The notes beneath the pieces are model-generated. The model made no database searches, was not told the DNA's origin, and saw nothing but the letters and a program-made list of their open reading frames with translations. The position numbers were made by a program, and so were the translations under genes. Shown one piece after another: positions 24,265-31,359 of a DNA stretch of 48,289 bases; position 1 is the stretch's first letter; the number at the start of each line of letters is the position of its first letter. Source of the stretch: CAYPPS01 sp964412685 (GTDB taxonomy: Bacteria; Patescibacteriota; Microgenomatia; PFEM01; CAYPPS01); NCBI GenBank assembly GCA_964412685.1, contig CAYPPS010000003.1, positions 1 to 48,289 on the forward strand, written 5' to 3'.

Positions 24265-25280
24265 AAAACATTGTCAAGGTAATTTTTTTGTCGGTTTGTT
24301 TATTGGTTGGTTGGTTGGTTTTGCCAAACACCGTTCAGGCTCGAGACCAATATTTTGGTGGCCAAGTCTTTGTTACCGTTGATCAAAGAGGAGTAGATAC
24401 TCCGATTGGCTTGGACGGAGTAGTTGTTTATCGAGAAGATAATCACTCTTGGTCGTCTCATCGGGGAGTTATCAGTGTGTCTTTGAGTCAGGCAGGAAAT
24501 TTTGATGAACTGGGTTCTTTAGAAAAAGGTGGTTACGGTTTTTTGTACAATCGCTCTATCGGCGAAGGCTTAGCGAGGGAATGTGGTGACGACGGCCACT
24601 GTTGTAGCAATAAAAGCTGCCCGATTATTTCCCTTGGTGGTAATGTTAGCGAAGCTCAGTGTGGCGATCATTATCATTGCAGTCTTTCTTGTGGTAAAGA
24701 CAATACTCCTCATCGAATTTTGGCTTATTTCCCGGTTAATTATGACTTCAGTAAATTACCACCCGGAATCAATTCCGTATCAGGAGACATGAAAGGTGGC
24801 GGTTCTTGGCAGATTCGTCCTAATGGAGCCGATCGGGTTCAGGTTGGCGGGAGCGATTTTACTTTTAATACGTCCCATTTTGGTCAGGTTACTTACGGAT
24901 CAGGAGAATGGATGCAGGTTGATACTATCAGCAACCAGGGTGGACCAAAGAACGTTAACATTGAATGGATTCCGCCGGGCAACTACAGTTGTACTGACTT
25001 GACTTCCAGCGCTGAAGGAGAGGTCAGGGTGGGGGGTCAATTAACTTTTACTTGCGGCAGCTCAATTGACAGTAGCTTGAATTTTGCCAAATATAATTAT
25101 CGGATTAAACGACCCAGTGATCCGGAGGGACAGTGGCACACCCCTGAGAATTTCTCTGATCGGCCGGATGAGAGCGGAGAATTTGAGATAACTGAAGTGG
25201 GCAATTATCAGGTTCAATGTCAGGTTTGTGTTACTTTTCAGGGAGAAGTAGTCTGTACCGATTGGGGCCAAGCTGATTAA
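24261..25280 (+). CDS. Secreted cysteine-rich protein of unknown function
   Basis: A 339-residue protein with a clear signal peptide (about 1-27, cut likely after NTVQA). The region near 107-150 holds many Cys and His (ECGDDGHCC, then SCP, QCGDHYHC, SLSCGKD) and looks disulphide- or metal-bound. The C-terminal part from about 244 is a beta-rich Ig/PKD-like module with paired Cys and ends in CTDWGQAD. No membrane anchor or sorting tail is visible, so it is probably released or held by a partner. It is coupled to the SurA/PrsA-like gene by a 4-bp overlap and sits just upstream of the fusA promoter. Confidence 0.7.
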   Translation: MKNIVKVIFLSVCLLVGWLVLPNTVQARDQYFGGQVFVTVDQRGVDTPIGLDGVVVYREDNHSWSSHRGVISVSLSQAGNFDELGSLEKGGYGFLYNRSIGEGLARECGDDGHCCSNKSCPIISLGGNVSEAQCGDHYHCSLSCGKDNTPHRILAYFPVNYDFSKLPPGINSVSGDMKGGGSWQIRPNGADRVQVGGSDFTFNTSHFGQVTYGSGEWMQVDTISNQGGPKNVNIEWIPPGNYSCTDLTSSAEGEVRVGGQLTFTCGSSIDSSLNFAKYNYRIKRPSDPEGQWHTPENFSDRPDESGEFEITEVGNYQVQCQVCVTFQGEVVCTDWGQAD

Positions 25281-25285
25281 AAACC

Positions 25286-25314
25286 TTGTAAGTTAATTCC
25301 CTATTTGTTACAAT
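25286..25314 (+). promoter_or_regulatory. Promoter of fusA
   Basis: TTGTAA (25286-25291), 17 bp, TACAAT (25309-25314), with a TG one base upstream of the -10 (extended -10). Transcription would begin near 25321, leaving a leader of about 70 nt that contains a terminator-like hairpin. Confidence 0.6.
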
Positions 25315-25339
25315 TCTTACTTAAGTTAGACGAGAGAAT

Positions 25340-25376
25340 ACTGCTTCTTTTTTAGTTTAAAGGAGCAGTTTTTGTT
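25340..25376 (+). terminator. Intrinsic-terminator-like hairpin in the fusA leader
   Basis: ACTGCTTC (25340-25347) pairs with GGAGCAGT (25362-25369), with one G-T pair, around a 14-nt loop. A T-rich stretch follows (TTTTTGTTGTCTTT). It lies after the fusA promoter and about 20 nt before its ATG, so it may act as an attenuator as well as ending transcripts from upstream. The only good ribosome-binding sequence (AAAGGAG, 25359-25365) overlaps its loop and 3' arm. Confidence 0.6.
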
Positions 25377-25392
25377 GTCTTTAAGAAAAACA

Positions 25393-27504
25393 ATGGCGAA
25401 TCAAATTAAAGAAGAAACTCAAAAAGACATCCCGATCGATAAAGTTCGAAACATCGGGATTATCGCTCATATTGACGCCGGTAAAACTACTACTACCGAA
25501 CGGATTTTGTTCTATACCGGTAAGTCCTATAAGATTGGCGATATAGATGCCGGAACAACCCAGATGGATTGGATGGAGCAGGAGCAAGAAAGAGGGATTA
25601 CCATTGTTTCTGCGGCGACAACTACTTTTTGGCGGGATCATCGAATTAATATTATTGATACTCCCGGACACGTTGATTTTACCGCCGAAGTTGAACGTTC
25701 ATTGCGGGTTTTGGATGGCGGAATTGTTGTTTTTGATGCTGATAAAGGAGTGCAATCTCAATCAGAAACTGTTTGGCGTCAGGCGAATAAATATAATGTT
25801 CCTCGAATGTGTTTTGTCAATAAAATGGACAAACTGGGGGCTAATTTCGATAATTGTGTCCAAACAATCAAAGATCGCCTCAACGCTAATCCAGCCATTG
25901 TCTGTTTTCCAATCGGAGCGGAAAAAGACTTTGTGGGGGTGGTTTCTGTTTTAGAACAAAAAGCTTTTCTTTGGGATGATCCTAAAGATAAAACTGGAGA
26001 AAAATTTAAAACTGCGGCTGTACCGGAAAATTTAAAAGGCAAACTTAAAGAATATCGGGATCAGCTGATTGAACGAGTTGCCGAAAATGTCAACGAGTTA
26101 GCCGATAAGTTTTTGGCGGGCGAAGAGATTGGTGATGAGGAATTAAAAGCGGGTTTGCGTCAAGCGACCATTGTCGGTAAATTGGTTCCTGTTTACGCTG
26201 GCTCTTCTTTGCGTAATAAAGGAGTTCAGCCTTTGCTCGACGGAGTGATTGCCTTTTTACCTTCTCCTTTAGATGTTCCTTCCGTTAAAGGAATTAATCC
26301 GGAAACCGAAGGAGAAGAAACCAGGGAAACAGATTCCCAAGGACCTTTTTCAGCCTTGGTTTTTAAGATTCAGACTGATCCTCATGTTGGCCGAATCAGT
26401 TATCTTCGAGTTTACTCTGGGTCTTTGAAGTCTGGAGTATCAATTTTCAATTCTACTAGTCGAACTCAGGAAAGAATTAGTCGCTTATTGCTGATGCACG
26501 CTAATGATCGAGAGCAAATTGAGCAAGCTAAAGCGGGAGAAATTGTGGCCGCTGTTGGTTTAAAAGAAACGACTACAGGGGATACTTTGTGTGATAAAAG
26601 CAAGCCGATTTTGCTAGAGTCGATCTTTTTCCCGGAACCGGTTATTTCTTTGGCAATCGAACCTAAAACCAAAATTGATCAAGAAAAATTGGGAACTGCT
26701 CTTAAAGCTTTGAGCGAAGAAGATCCGACGTTTCAAATCGGGTCTAACCCAGAAACCGGCCAGACTGTCATTTCTGGAATGGGTGAATTGCACCTGGAGA
26801 TTTTAGTTGATCGGATGAAGCGAGAGTTTGGCGTGGAAGCCAGTACTGGTCGACCTCAAGTGGCTTATCGGGAAACAATTAAAGCCACGGCTAAAGCAGA
26901 AGGTAAATATATTCGCCAATCTGGTGGTCGGGGTCAATACGGTCATTGTTGGCTTAGGGTCGAACCCTTGGAGAGGGGGGAAGGAGTTAAGTTTGTTAAT
27001 GAAATCAAAGGAGCTTCGGTTCCGTCTGAATTTATTCCGGCGGTTAGTAAAGGAGTCATGGAAGCGGTTAGCAAGGGAGTTTTAGCGGGGTATCCGTTAG
27101 TTGACTTGAGCGTGGCGCTTTACGATGGGAGCTATCATGAGGTTGATTCTTCAGAAGTGGCTTTCAAAATTGCCGGCTCAATCGCTCTTCAATCGGCGGT
27201 TAAGCAAGCTCAATTGATTTTACTTGAACCGATTATGAAAATGGAAGTCAGTGTTCCAGATGATTTTATGGGTGAAGTGATTGGCGATCTTTCTTCTCGG
27301 CGAGCCCAAATTTTATCTAGCGAGATCGAAGGGAATCTGAGAATCATTAAAGCCTTGGTTCCGTTGGCTGAAGTTCAAGGGTACGCGACGACTGTTCGTA
27401 GCTTGACTCAGGGTCGAGCCAGCTTCTATATGGAGCCGTCTCATTATGAAGAAGTTCCCGGTAGCATTACCGATCAAATTGTTGCTAACCGAAACGGCTC
27501 TTGA
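25393..27504 (+). CDS. fusA: Elongation factor G
   Basis: GTPase that drives ribosomal translocation and, with RRF, recycling. It has 703 residues, full length. GTPase motifs: G1 AHIDAGKTT, G3 DTPGHVDF, G4 NKMDKLG. Domain IV has the conserved GGRGQYGH. ATG 25393 (MANQIKEETQ) fits the family, but it has no ribosome-binding site in front. A TTG at 25372 lies 6 nt after AGGAG and would add seven residues, but it would also sit at the end of the terminator-like hairpin. The stop codon overlaps the -35 box of the tuf promoter. Confidence 0.96.
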   Translation: MANQIKEETQKDIPIDKVRNIGIIAHIDAGKTTTTERILFYTGKSYKIGDIDAGTTQMDWMEQEQERGITIVSAATTTFWRDHRINIIDTPGHVDFTAEVERSLRVLDGGIVVFDADKGVQSQSETVWRQANKYNVPRMCFVNKMDKLGANFDNCVQTIKDRLNANPAIVCFPIGAEKDFVGVVSVLEQKAFLWDDPKDKTGEKFKTAAVPENLKGKLKEYRDQLIERVAENVNELADKFLAGEEIGDEELKAGLRQATIVGKLVPVYAGSSLRNKGVQPLLDGVIAFLPSPLDVPSVKGINPETEGEETRETDSQGPFSALVFKIQTDPHVGRISYLRVYSGSLKSGVSIFNSTSRTQERISRLLLMHANDREQIEQAKAGEIVAAVGLKETTTGDTLCDKSKPILLESIFFPEPVISLAIEPKTKIDQEKLGTALKALSEEDPTFQIGSNPETGQTVISGMGELHLEILVDRMKREFGVEASTGRPQVAYRETIKATAKAEGKYIRQSGGRGQYGHCWLRVEPLERGEGVKFVNEIKGASVPSEFIPAVSKGVMEAVSKGVLAGYPLVDLSVALYDGSYHEVDSSEVAFKIAGSIALQSAVKQAQLILLEPIMKMEVSVPDDFMGEVIGDLSSRRAQILSSEIEGNLRIIKALVPLAEVQGYATTVRSLTQGRASFYMEPSHYEEVPGSITDQIVANRNGS

Positions 27505-27528
27505 CATTTATTCGTTTTTAACTAAAAT
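27501..27528 (+). promoter_or_regulatory. Promoter of tuf
   Basis: Perfect TTGACA (27501-27506), 16 bp, TAAAAT (27523-27528, 5 of 6). The -35 box contains the fusA stop codon. It gives tuf a strong promoter of its own with a leader of about 50 nt. Confidence 0.7.
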
Positions 27529-27586
27529 ACGGAACTGTCACTTGAAATTAGGATTGAAGATCAATTAAAATAAAGAACAATAAAAA

Positions 27587-28771
27587 ATGGCAGATAAATT
27601 TGAACGAACCAAACCACATTTGAATATCGGTACCATTGGTCACGTTGATCACGGCAAGACAACTTTGACCGCCGCGATTACTAAAACTTTGGCGGCTAGT
27701 GGAACTGGCACTCAGGCGGTTGAATTTGACAAAATTGACAGTGCTCCCGAAGAAAAAGAACGGGGAGTAACCATTAACGTTTCTCACATTGAATACGAAA
27801 CCGAAAAAAGGCATTACGCTCACATTGATTGTCCCGGCCACGCTGACTATATCAAGAATATGATTACCGGTGCCGCTCAAATGGATGGGGCGATTTTAGT
27901 GGTGGCGGCCAATGACGGCATGATGCCTCAAACAAGAGAGCACATTGTTTTGGCTCGCCAAGTCAATGTCCCTGCTTTGGTAGTTTTCTTGAATAAAGTC
28001 GACATGGTTGACGATCCGGATTTGCTTGATTTGGTTGAAGAAGAACTAAGGGACATTTTGACCAAGTATGAATACCCTGGTAAAGATATTCCTATTATTC
28101 GTGGTTCCGCTTTGAAGGCTCTCGAGGGAGACAAAGAGGCTCAAAAACAAGTTGCTGAATTAATGAAAGCGGTTGATGAGTATATTCCTGAACCTAAACG
28201 GCCGACCGACAAAGACTTTTTAATGCCAGTGGAAGACGTTTTCTCAATTAAAGGCCGAGGAACGGTGGCCACGGGTAGGATTGAAAGAGGCGTGGTTAAA
28301 GTTAACGACGAAGTTGAAATTGTTGGTTTGAAGGGAACTCAAAAAACGGTTGTCACTGGAGTAGAGATGTTCAGGAAATCCTTAGATGATGGTCAAGCTG
28401 GAGACAACGTCGGAATTTTGGTTCGTGGTTTGGAAAAGAAAGACATTGAAAGAGGTCAAGTTATGGCCAAGCCGGGTACAGTCAAGCCACACACTGAATT
28501 TGAGGCTGAAGTTTATATCTTGGGCAAAGACGAGGGTGGTCGCCACACTCCTTTTTTTACTGGCTATCGACCTCAATTTTACATTCGGACAACTGATGTT
28601 ACTGGTGAAGTAACGCTCCCCAAGGGAGTGGAAATGGTTATGCCTGGCGATAGTGCCAAGATGACGGTTAAACTGATTCAACCGGTGGCAATGGAAGACG
28701 GTTTAAGATTTGCCATCCGTGAAGGCAGTAAGACAGTCGGGGCAGGAGTTATTTCCAAAATTATCACCTAA
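27587..28771 (+). CDS. tuf: Elongation factor Tu
   Basis: Delivers aminoacyl-tRNA to the ribosome. It has 394 residues, full length: GHVDHGKTT, DCPGHADY, NKVDMVD and GSALKALEG mark the GTPase domain. Domain II has RGTVATGRIERG and domain III ends GAGVISKII. It is the only tuf copy in the window and lies 45 bp before rpsJ, with which it probably shares a transcript. Confidence 0.98.
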   Translation: MADKFERTKPHLNIGTIGHVDHGKTTLTAAITKTLAASGTGTQAVEFDKIDSAPEEKERGVTINVSHIEYETEKRHYAHIDCPGHADYIKNMITGAAQMDGAILVVAANDGMMPQTREHIVLARQVNVPALVVFLNKVDMVDDPDLLDLVEEELRDILTKYEYPGKDIPIIRGSALKALEGDKEAQKQVAELMKAVDEYIPEPKRPTDKDFLMPVEDVFSIKGRGTVATGRIERGVVKVNDEVEIVGLKGTQKTVVTGVEMFRKSLDDGQAGDNVGILVRGLEKKDIERGQVMAKPGTVKPHTEFEAEVYILGKDEGGRHTPFFTGYRPQFYIRTTDVTGEVTLPKGVEMVMPGDSAKMTVKLIQPVAMEDGLRFAIREGSKTVGAGVISKIIT

Positions 28772-28782
28772 TTTTAGTAAAG

Positions 28783-28798
28783 GGCCTTGTAAAAGGCC
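28783..28798 (+). repeat. Hairpin between tuf and rpsJ
   Basis: GGCCTT (28783-28788) and AAGGCC (28793-28798) form a perfect 6-bp stem with a GTAA tetraloop. A-rich sequence follows, so it cannot terminate on the + strand. It may be an RNA processing or stability element. Confidence 0.4.
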
Positions 28799-28816
28799 AA
28801 AAAGCAACCTTGAAAA

Positions 28817-29125
28817 ATGGCTAAAGGGAGGATTAGAGTCCGCCTAAAATCCTACGATTATCGGGTAATTGATGAAAGCTGTGAAAAGATCTTAGAAGCA
28901 GCTTTATTAAGTGGTGCCAAAGTGATCGGCCCCATTCCTTTGCCTACTCGACGTCGATTGATTACCGTTACTACTAGCCCTCACGTTAATAAAAACGCTC
29001 GAGAACACTTTCAAATTTTAACTCACAAAAGATTGATTGATATCGTTGAGCCTACCAGTAGGACAATTGATTCTCTCTCTCATCTGGAACTCTCTGCCGG
29101 AGTTAACGTTGAGATAAAAATGTAG
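28817..29125 (+). CDS. rpsJ: 30S ribosomal protein S10
   Basis: Small-subunit head protein, also part of antitermination complexes with NusB in other bacteria. It has 102 residues, normal length, with the conserved KVIGPIPLPTRRRLITVTTSPH loop and HKRLIDIVEPT. Normally it leads the S10 operon directly before rplC. Here it is grouped with tuf and cut off from rplC by an unknown gene and two promoters. Confidence 0.97.
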   Translation: MAKGRIRVRLKSYDYRVIDESCEKILEAALLSGAKVIGPIPLPTRRRLITVTTSPHVNKNAREHFQILTHKRLIDIVEPTSRTIDSLSHLELSAGVNVEIKM

Positions 29126-29165
29126 AAAATATCTTCTCCTTCGAAAAAAGAAATAATCTCAAATA

Positions 29166-29194
29166 TTGACAAGATCCTATAAGTTAATTAGACT
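29166..29194 (+). promoter_or_regulatory. Promoter of the unknown gene at 29204
   Basis: Perfect TTGACA (29166-29171), 17 bp, TAGACT (29189-29194, 4 of 6). Predicted transcription start about 29201, three bases before the ATG, so the mRNA would be nearly leaderless. Confidence 0.5.
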
Positions 29195-29203
29195 GTGTTT
29201 AAG

Positions 29204-29668
29204 ATGGCTTTTTCTCCGGATGTCCAACCAAACACTTCTGTTGACACAAGAGCAGCGAGAGAAGGAGCTGAGGCGGTGCGCGGCGTTGTTCCTAGTGATG
29301 TGGCGTTGGCCGTGTTTTTTGGCATGAAAAGCCCTCGTCTTACCATCGATGATAGTGAAATTCATCGCACGTTTTTTCTGCTTCAAGAAGAATTTCTAGA
29401 CCGCTTTCCTTCATTGGGCTTATTTGTTTTCGCCGAACCCGGCAAATATCCAAAGCCTTATTCCCCTGTTTTAGAGAGGACTCTTGACGGGCTCAGATTA
29501 TTTAATTTTCTATCTTATAGAGGTGATTTTGAGTCTCGTGAAGTTAGTGGGAGTGATTCATCCAGAGAGCCGGTTTTAGAAAAATTTACCTCTAATGAAA
29601 GATTGGTCTTGCCCAAAATAGTCGAACGATTTGATCAGGAGTGTGGTGTTCGTGAAGAGAATCGATAG
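29204..29668 (+). CDS. Unknown cytosolic protein inserted between rpsJ and rplC
   Basis: A 154-residue soluble protein from ATG 29204 (a GTG at 29195 is an alternative, but it would precede the predicted transcript start). The middle reads DDSEIHRTFFLLQEEFLDRF, then YPKPYSPVLERTLDGLRLFN. This pattern of a small helical protein with a YPxSPxLExxL segment recalls uncharacterised short CPR proteins and, loosely, antitoxin-related Panacea-type proteins. I could not confirm that. It has no membrane segment or zinc motif. It has its own promoter, and the rplC promoter starts right after it, so it appears to be an insertion into the S10 operon. Confidence 0.6.
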   Translation: MAFSPDVQPNTSVDTRAAREGAEAVRGVVPSDVALAVFFGMKSPRLTIDDSEIHRTFFLLQEEFLDRFPSLGLFVFAEPGKYPKPYSPVLERTLDGLRLFNFLSYRGDFESREVSGSDSSREPVLEKFTSNERLVLPKIVERFDQECGVREENR

Positions 29669-29674
29669 CGTGGG

Positions 29675-29703
29675 TTGCAAAAATGCTTCATTTTTTCTAT
29701 AAT
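29675..29703 (+). promoter_or_regulatory. Promoter of the rplC-rpsI ribosomal protein operon
   Basis: TTGCAA (29675-29680), 17 bp, perfect TATAAT (29698-29703). Transcription would begin near 29710 and leave a leader of about 100 nt before rplC. No comparable promoter is seen downstream until infA. Confidence 0.72.
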
Positions 29704-29717
29704 AGCCTCTAATTGTG

Positions 29718-29741
29718 ATGGAGGTGAAATTTAAAACCTAG
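29718..29741 (+). CDS. Possible 7-residue leader peptide in the rplC leader
   Basis: ATG GAG GTG AAA TTT AAA ACC TAG (MEVKFKT) starts about 8 nt after the predicted transcript start. Its last codons contain AAAACCT, which is the exact reverse complement of AGGTTTT at 29769-29775. Translation could thus affect folding of the leader. There is no independent evidence that it is translated. Confidence 0.25.
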   Translation: MEVKFKT

Positions 29742-29781
29742 AGCACGAAACTTAAAACAAAGACCTGAAGGTTTTTGAGAG

Positions 29782-29802
29782 AGTGCCTCCGGCACTTTTT
29801 TT
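29782..29802 (+). terminator. Intrinsic-terminator-like hairpin in the rplC leader (possible attenuator)
   Basis: AGTGCC (29782-29787), loop TCC, GGCACT (29791-29796), then a run of seven T. This is a textbook intrinsic terminator, but it lies after the operon promoter and only 10 nt before the rplC ATG. GAGCAC near 29740 could pair with the GTGC of its 5' arm as a competing fold. Attenuation control of the whole ribosomal operon is the natural reading. Confidence 0.7.
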
Positions 29803-29812
29803 ATTGGTTAAA

Positions 29813-30421
29813 ATGACACAACAAGAAATTAAGACTATCGGTAAAAAAATTAAAACAGGTCAACACTTTGACCGAAACGGCCAACGCTTGGCTTGTACTC
29901 TCGTTTCTGTGACCGAAACGGCCGGTTTTGAGGCAGGAGACTTGGTCAAAGTGACTGGTCGGTCCAAGGGTAAGGGTTTTACGGGCGTAATGAAGCGCTG
30001 GGGTTTCGCTGGTGGTCCGAGAACCCACGGCCAATCTGATCGTGCCCGGGCTCCTGGTTCAATTGGCCAGGGAACAACTCCAGGCCGGGTTCATAAGGGT
30101 AAAAAGATGGCCGGTCGATCTGGCAATCAGAAAACGACGATTAAAAGTTTAACTTTGTTGGATATTAATGAAAGCGATAAGATTTTTTTAATTAAAGGAT
30201 TACTACCAGGGGGAAGAAATGCCCCCTTAACCATTTTTAAAGAAGGTAAAACGAAAAACTTCACTCCCCTCTTGAAAAAAGAAGAAGCGCTTGCCTTTAC
30301 AGCTGACGCTCAGGCTCAAATAAAAGAAGAAAAAGCAGAACCAGAAGTAGAAAACAAAGCGGCAGAACATCACCAAAAGGCTGATTCTGGAGATAAAAAG
30401 GAGGCTGAAGATGGAAATTAA
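29813..30421 (+). CDS. rplC: 50S ribosomal protein L3, compact form
   Basis: Large-subunit protein near the peptidyl transferase centre, important for early assembly. It has 202 residues. The conserved core TGRSKGKGFTGVMKRWGF, the PGSIGQGTTPGRVHKGKKMAG loop and the end of the L3 fold are intact. However, only about 44 residues precede the SKGKGF core, against about 120 in E. coli: IGKKIKTGQHFDRNGQR runs almost directly into FEAGDLVKVTG. The C-terminus has an extra acidic tail of about 40 residues. ATG 29813 is used because the upstream GTG (29783) lies inside the terminator hairpin. It overlaps rplD by 11 bp. Confidence 0.92.
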   Translation: MTQQEIKTIGKKIKTGQHFDRNGQRLACTLVSVTETAGFEAGDLVKVTGRSKGKGFTGVMKRWGFAGGPRTHGQSDRARAPGSIGQGTTPGRVHKGKKMAGRSGNQKTTIKSLTLLDINESDKIFLIKGLLPGGRNAPLTIFKEGKTKNFTPLLKKEEALAFTADAQAQIKEEKAEPEVENKAAEHHQKADSGDKKEAEDGN

Positions 30422-31031
30422 TTGTTTTGATACCACCGGTAAAAAATTAAAAGGCATTAGTGTTTCCAAGGCGATTTTTGGCTTAAAGCCGAATGACAAG
30501 CTGTTGGCTCAGGCGATTCGAGTTTATCTTAGTAATCAAAGGCGAGCTAATGCTAAAGCTAAAAAACGAGGAGAAATTAGAGGTAGTCGTCGCAAGATTT
30601 GGCGGCAAAAAGGAACCGGTCGAGCCAGACACGGTGACAAATATGCTCCTATTTTTGTTGGCGGTGGAGTAGCTCACGGACCAAAGGGAGATCAGAATTT
30701 TAGCCTCAGTCTAAGCCAGAAGATGAGACATCGAGCTTTACTTTTGGCTCTTTCTGCTAAATTTAATCAAAATCAGATTTTGGCGATTAAAGGTTTGGAT
30801 AATTTAGAACCGAAAACAAAAAACTTTGCTCAATTGATTCAAGCTTTAAAATTAAATGATAAAAAGGTGGCTTTTGTCTTGCCTAAAAAGGAAGAAAAGA
30901 TCACTCAAGGAGTTAAAAATTTGGCCAAAGGGAGAGCCGTTTTGGTCAATCTATTGAACCCTTATCAAATTTTAGCTCAAGATTATTTAGTTTTTATGCC
31001 CGAAGCAATTTCGGTTTTAAATGAAACTTGA
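30411..31031 (+). CDS. rplD: 50S ribosomal protein L4
   Basis: Tunnel-lining large-subunit protein; in E. coli it represses its own operon through the leader. It has 206 residues, with the long internal loop (GEIRGSRRKIWRQKGTGRAR) that reaches into the exit tunnel. It starts inside rplC (11-bp overlap) and ends inside rplW (11-bp overlap). It is a natural candidate to sense the terminator hairpin in the operon leader. Confidence 0.96.
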   Translation: MEINCFDTTGKKLKGISVSKAIFGLKPNDKLLAQAIRVYLSNQRRANAKAKKRGEIRGSRRKIWRQKGTGRARHGDKYAPIFVGGGVAHGPKGDQNFSLSLSQKMRHRALLLALSAKFNQNQILAIKGLDNLEPKTKNFAQLIQALKLNDKKVAFVLPKKEEKITQGVKNLAKGRAVLVNLLNPYQILAQDYLVFMPEAISVLNET

Positions 31032-31359
31032 CCAGGTAATTATTAAACCATTATTGAGTGAAAAAACAACGGCTGAAACTAAGTTTAACCGCTATTTTTT
31101 TCGGGTTAATCGTTTAAGTAACAAAAATCAAATCAAAGAAGCAATCGAAAAAATTTTTAAAGTGAAGGTTAGTAAAGTTAGAACGATTAATTTAAAAGGG
31201 AAAAGCAAACGGTCTTCGAATAATCGAAAGATTTATCGAACTAGTGATTCGAAAAAAGCCATTGTTGAATTGAGAAAGGGTGAAAAAATAGACCTTTTTG
31301 AATTAGAAGAAAACCAGTCTCGCAAGGGGCGGAAAAAGAAAGTAAAACCAGCAAAATGA
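31021..31359 (+). CDS. rplW: 50S ribosomal protein L23
   Basis: Sits at the tunnel exit, where trigger factor and SRP dock. It has 112 residues, with IIKPLLSEKTT at the start and the KVSKVRTINLKGK segment. The basic tail GRKKKVKPAK extends slightly beyond the usual end. It overlaps rplD by 11 bp and rplB by 4 bp. Confidence 0.95.
   Translation: MKLDQVIIKPLLSEKTTAETKFNRYFFRVNRLSNKNQIKEAIEKIFKVKVSKVRTINLKGKSKRSSNNRKIYRTSDSKKAIVELRKGEKIDLFELEENQSRKGRKKKVKPAK

Noticed and set aside
28783..28798. Terminator between tuf and rpsJ
   Set aside because: The stem is followed by A residues on the + strand, so it cannot act as an intrinsic terminator there.
29783..29812. rplC start at GTG 29783
   Set aside because: It lies inside the terminator hairpin and adds residues unlike L3. 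ATG 29813 fits.
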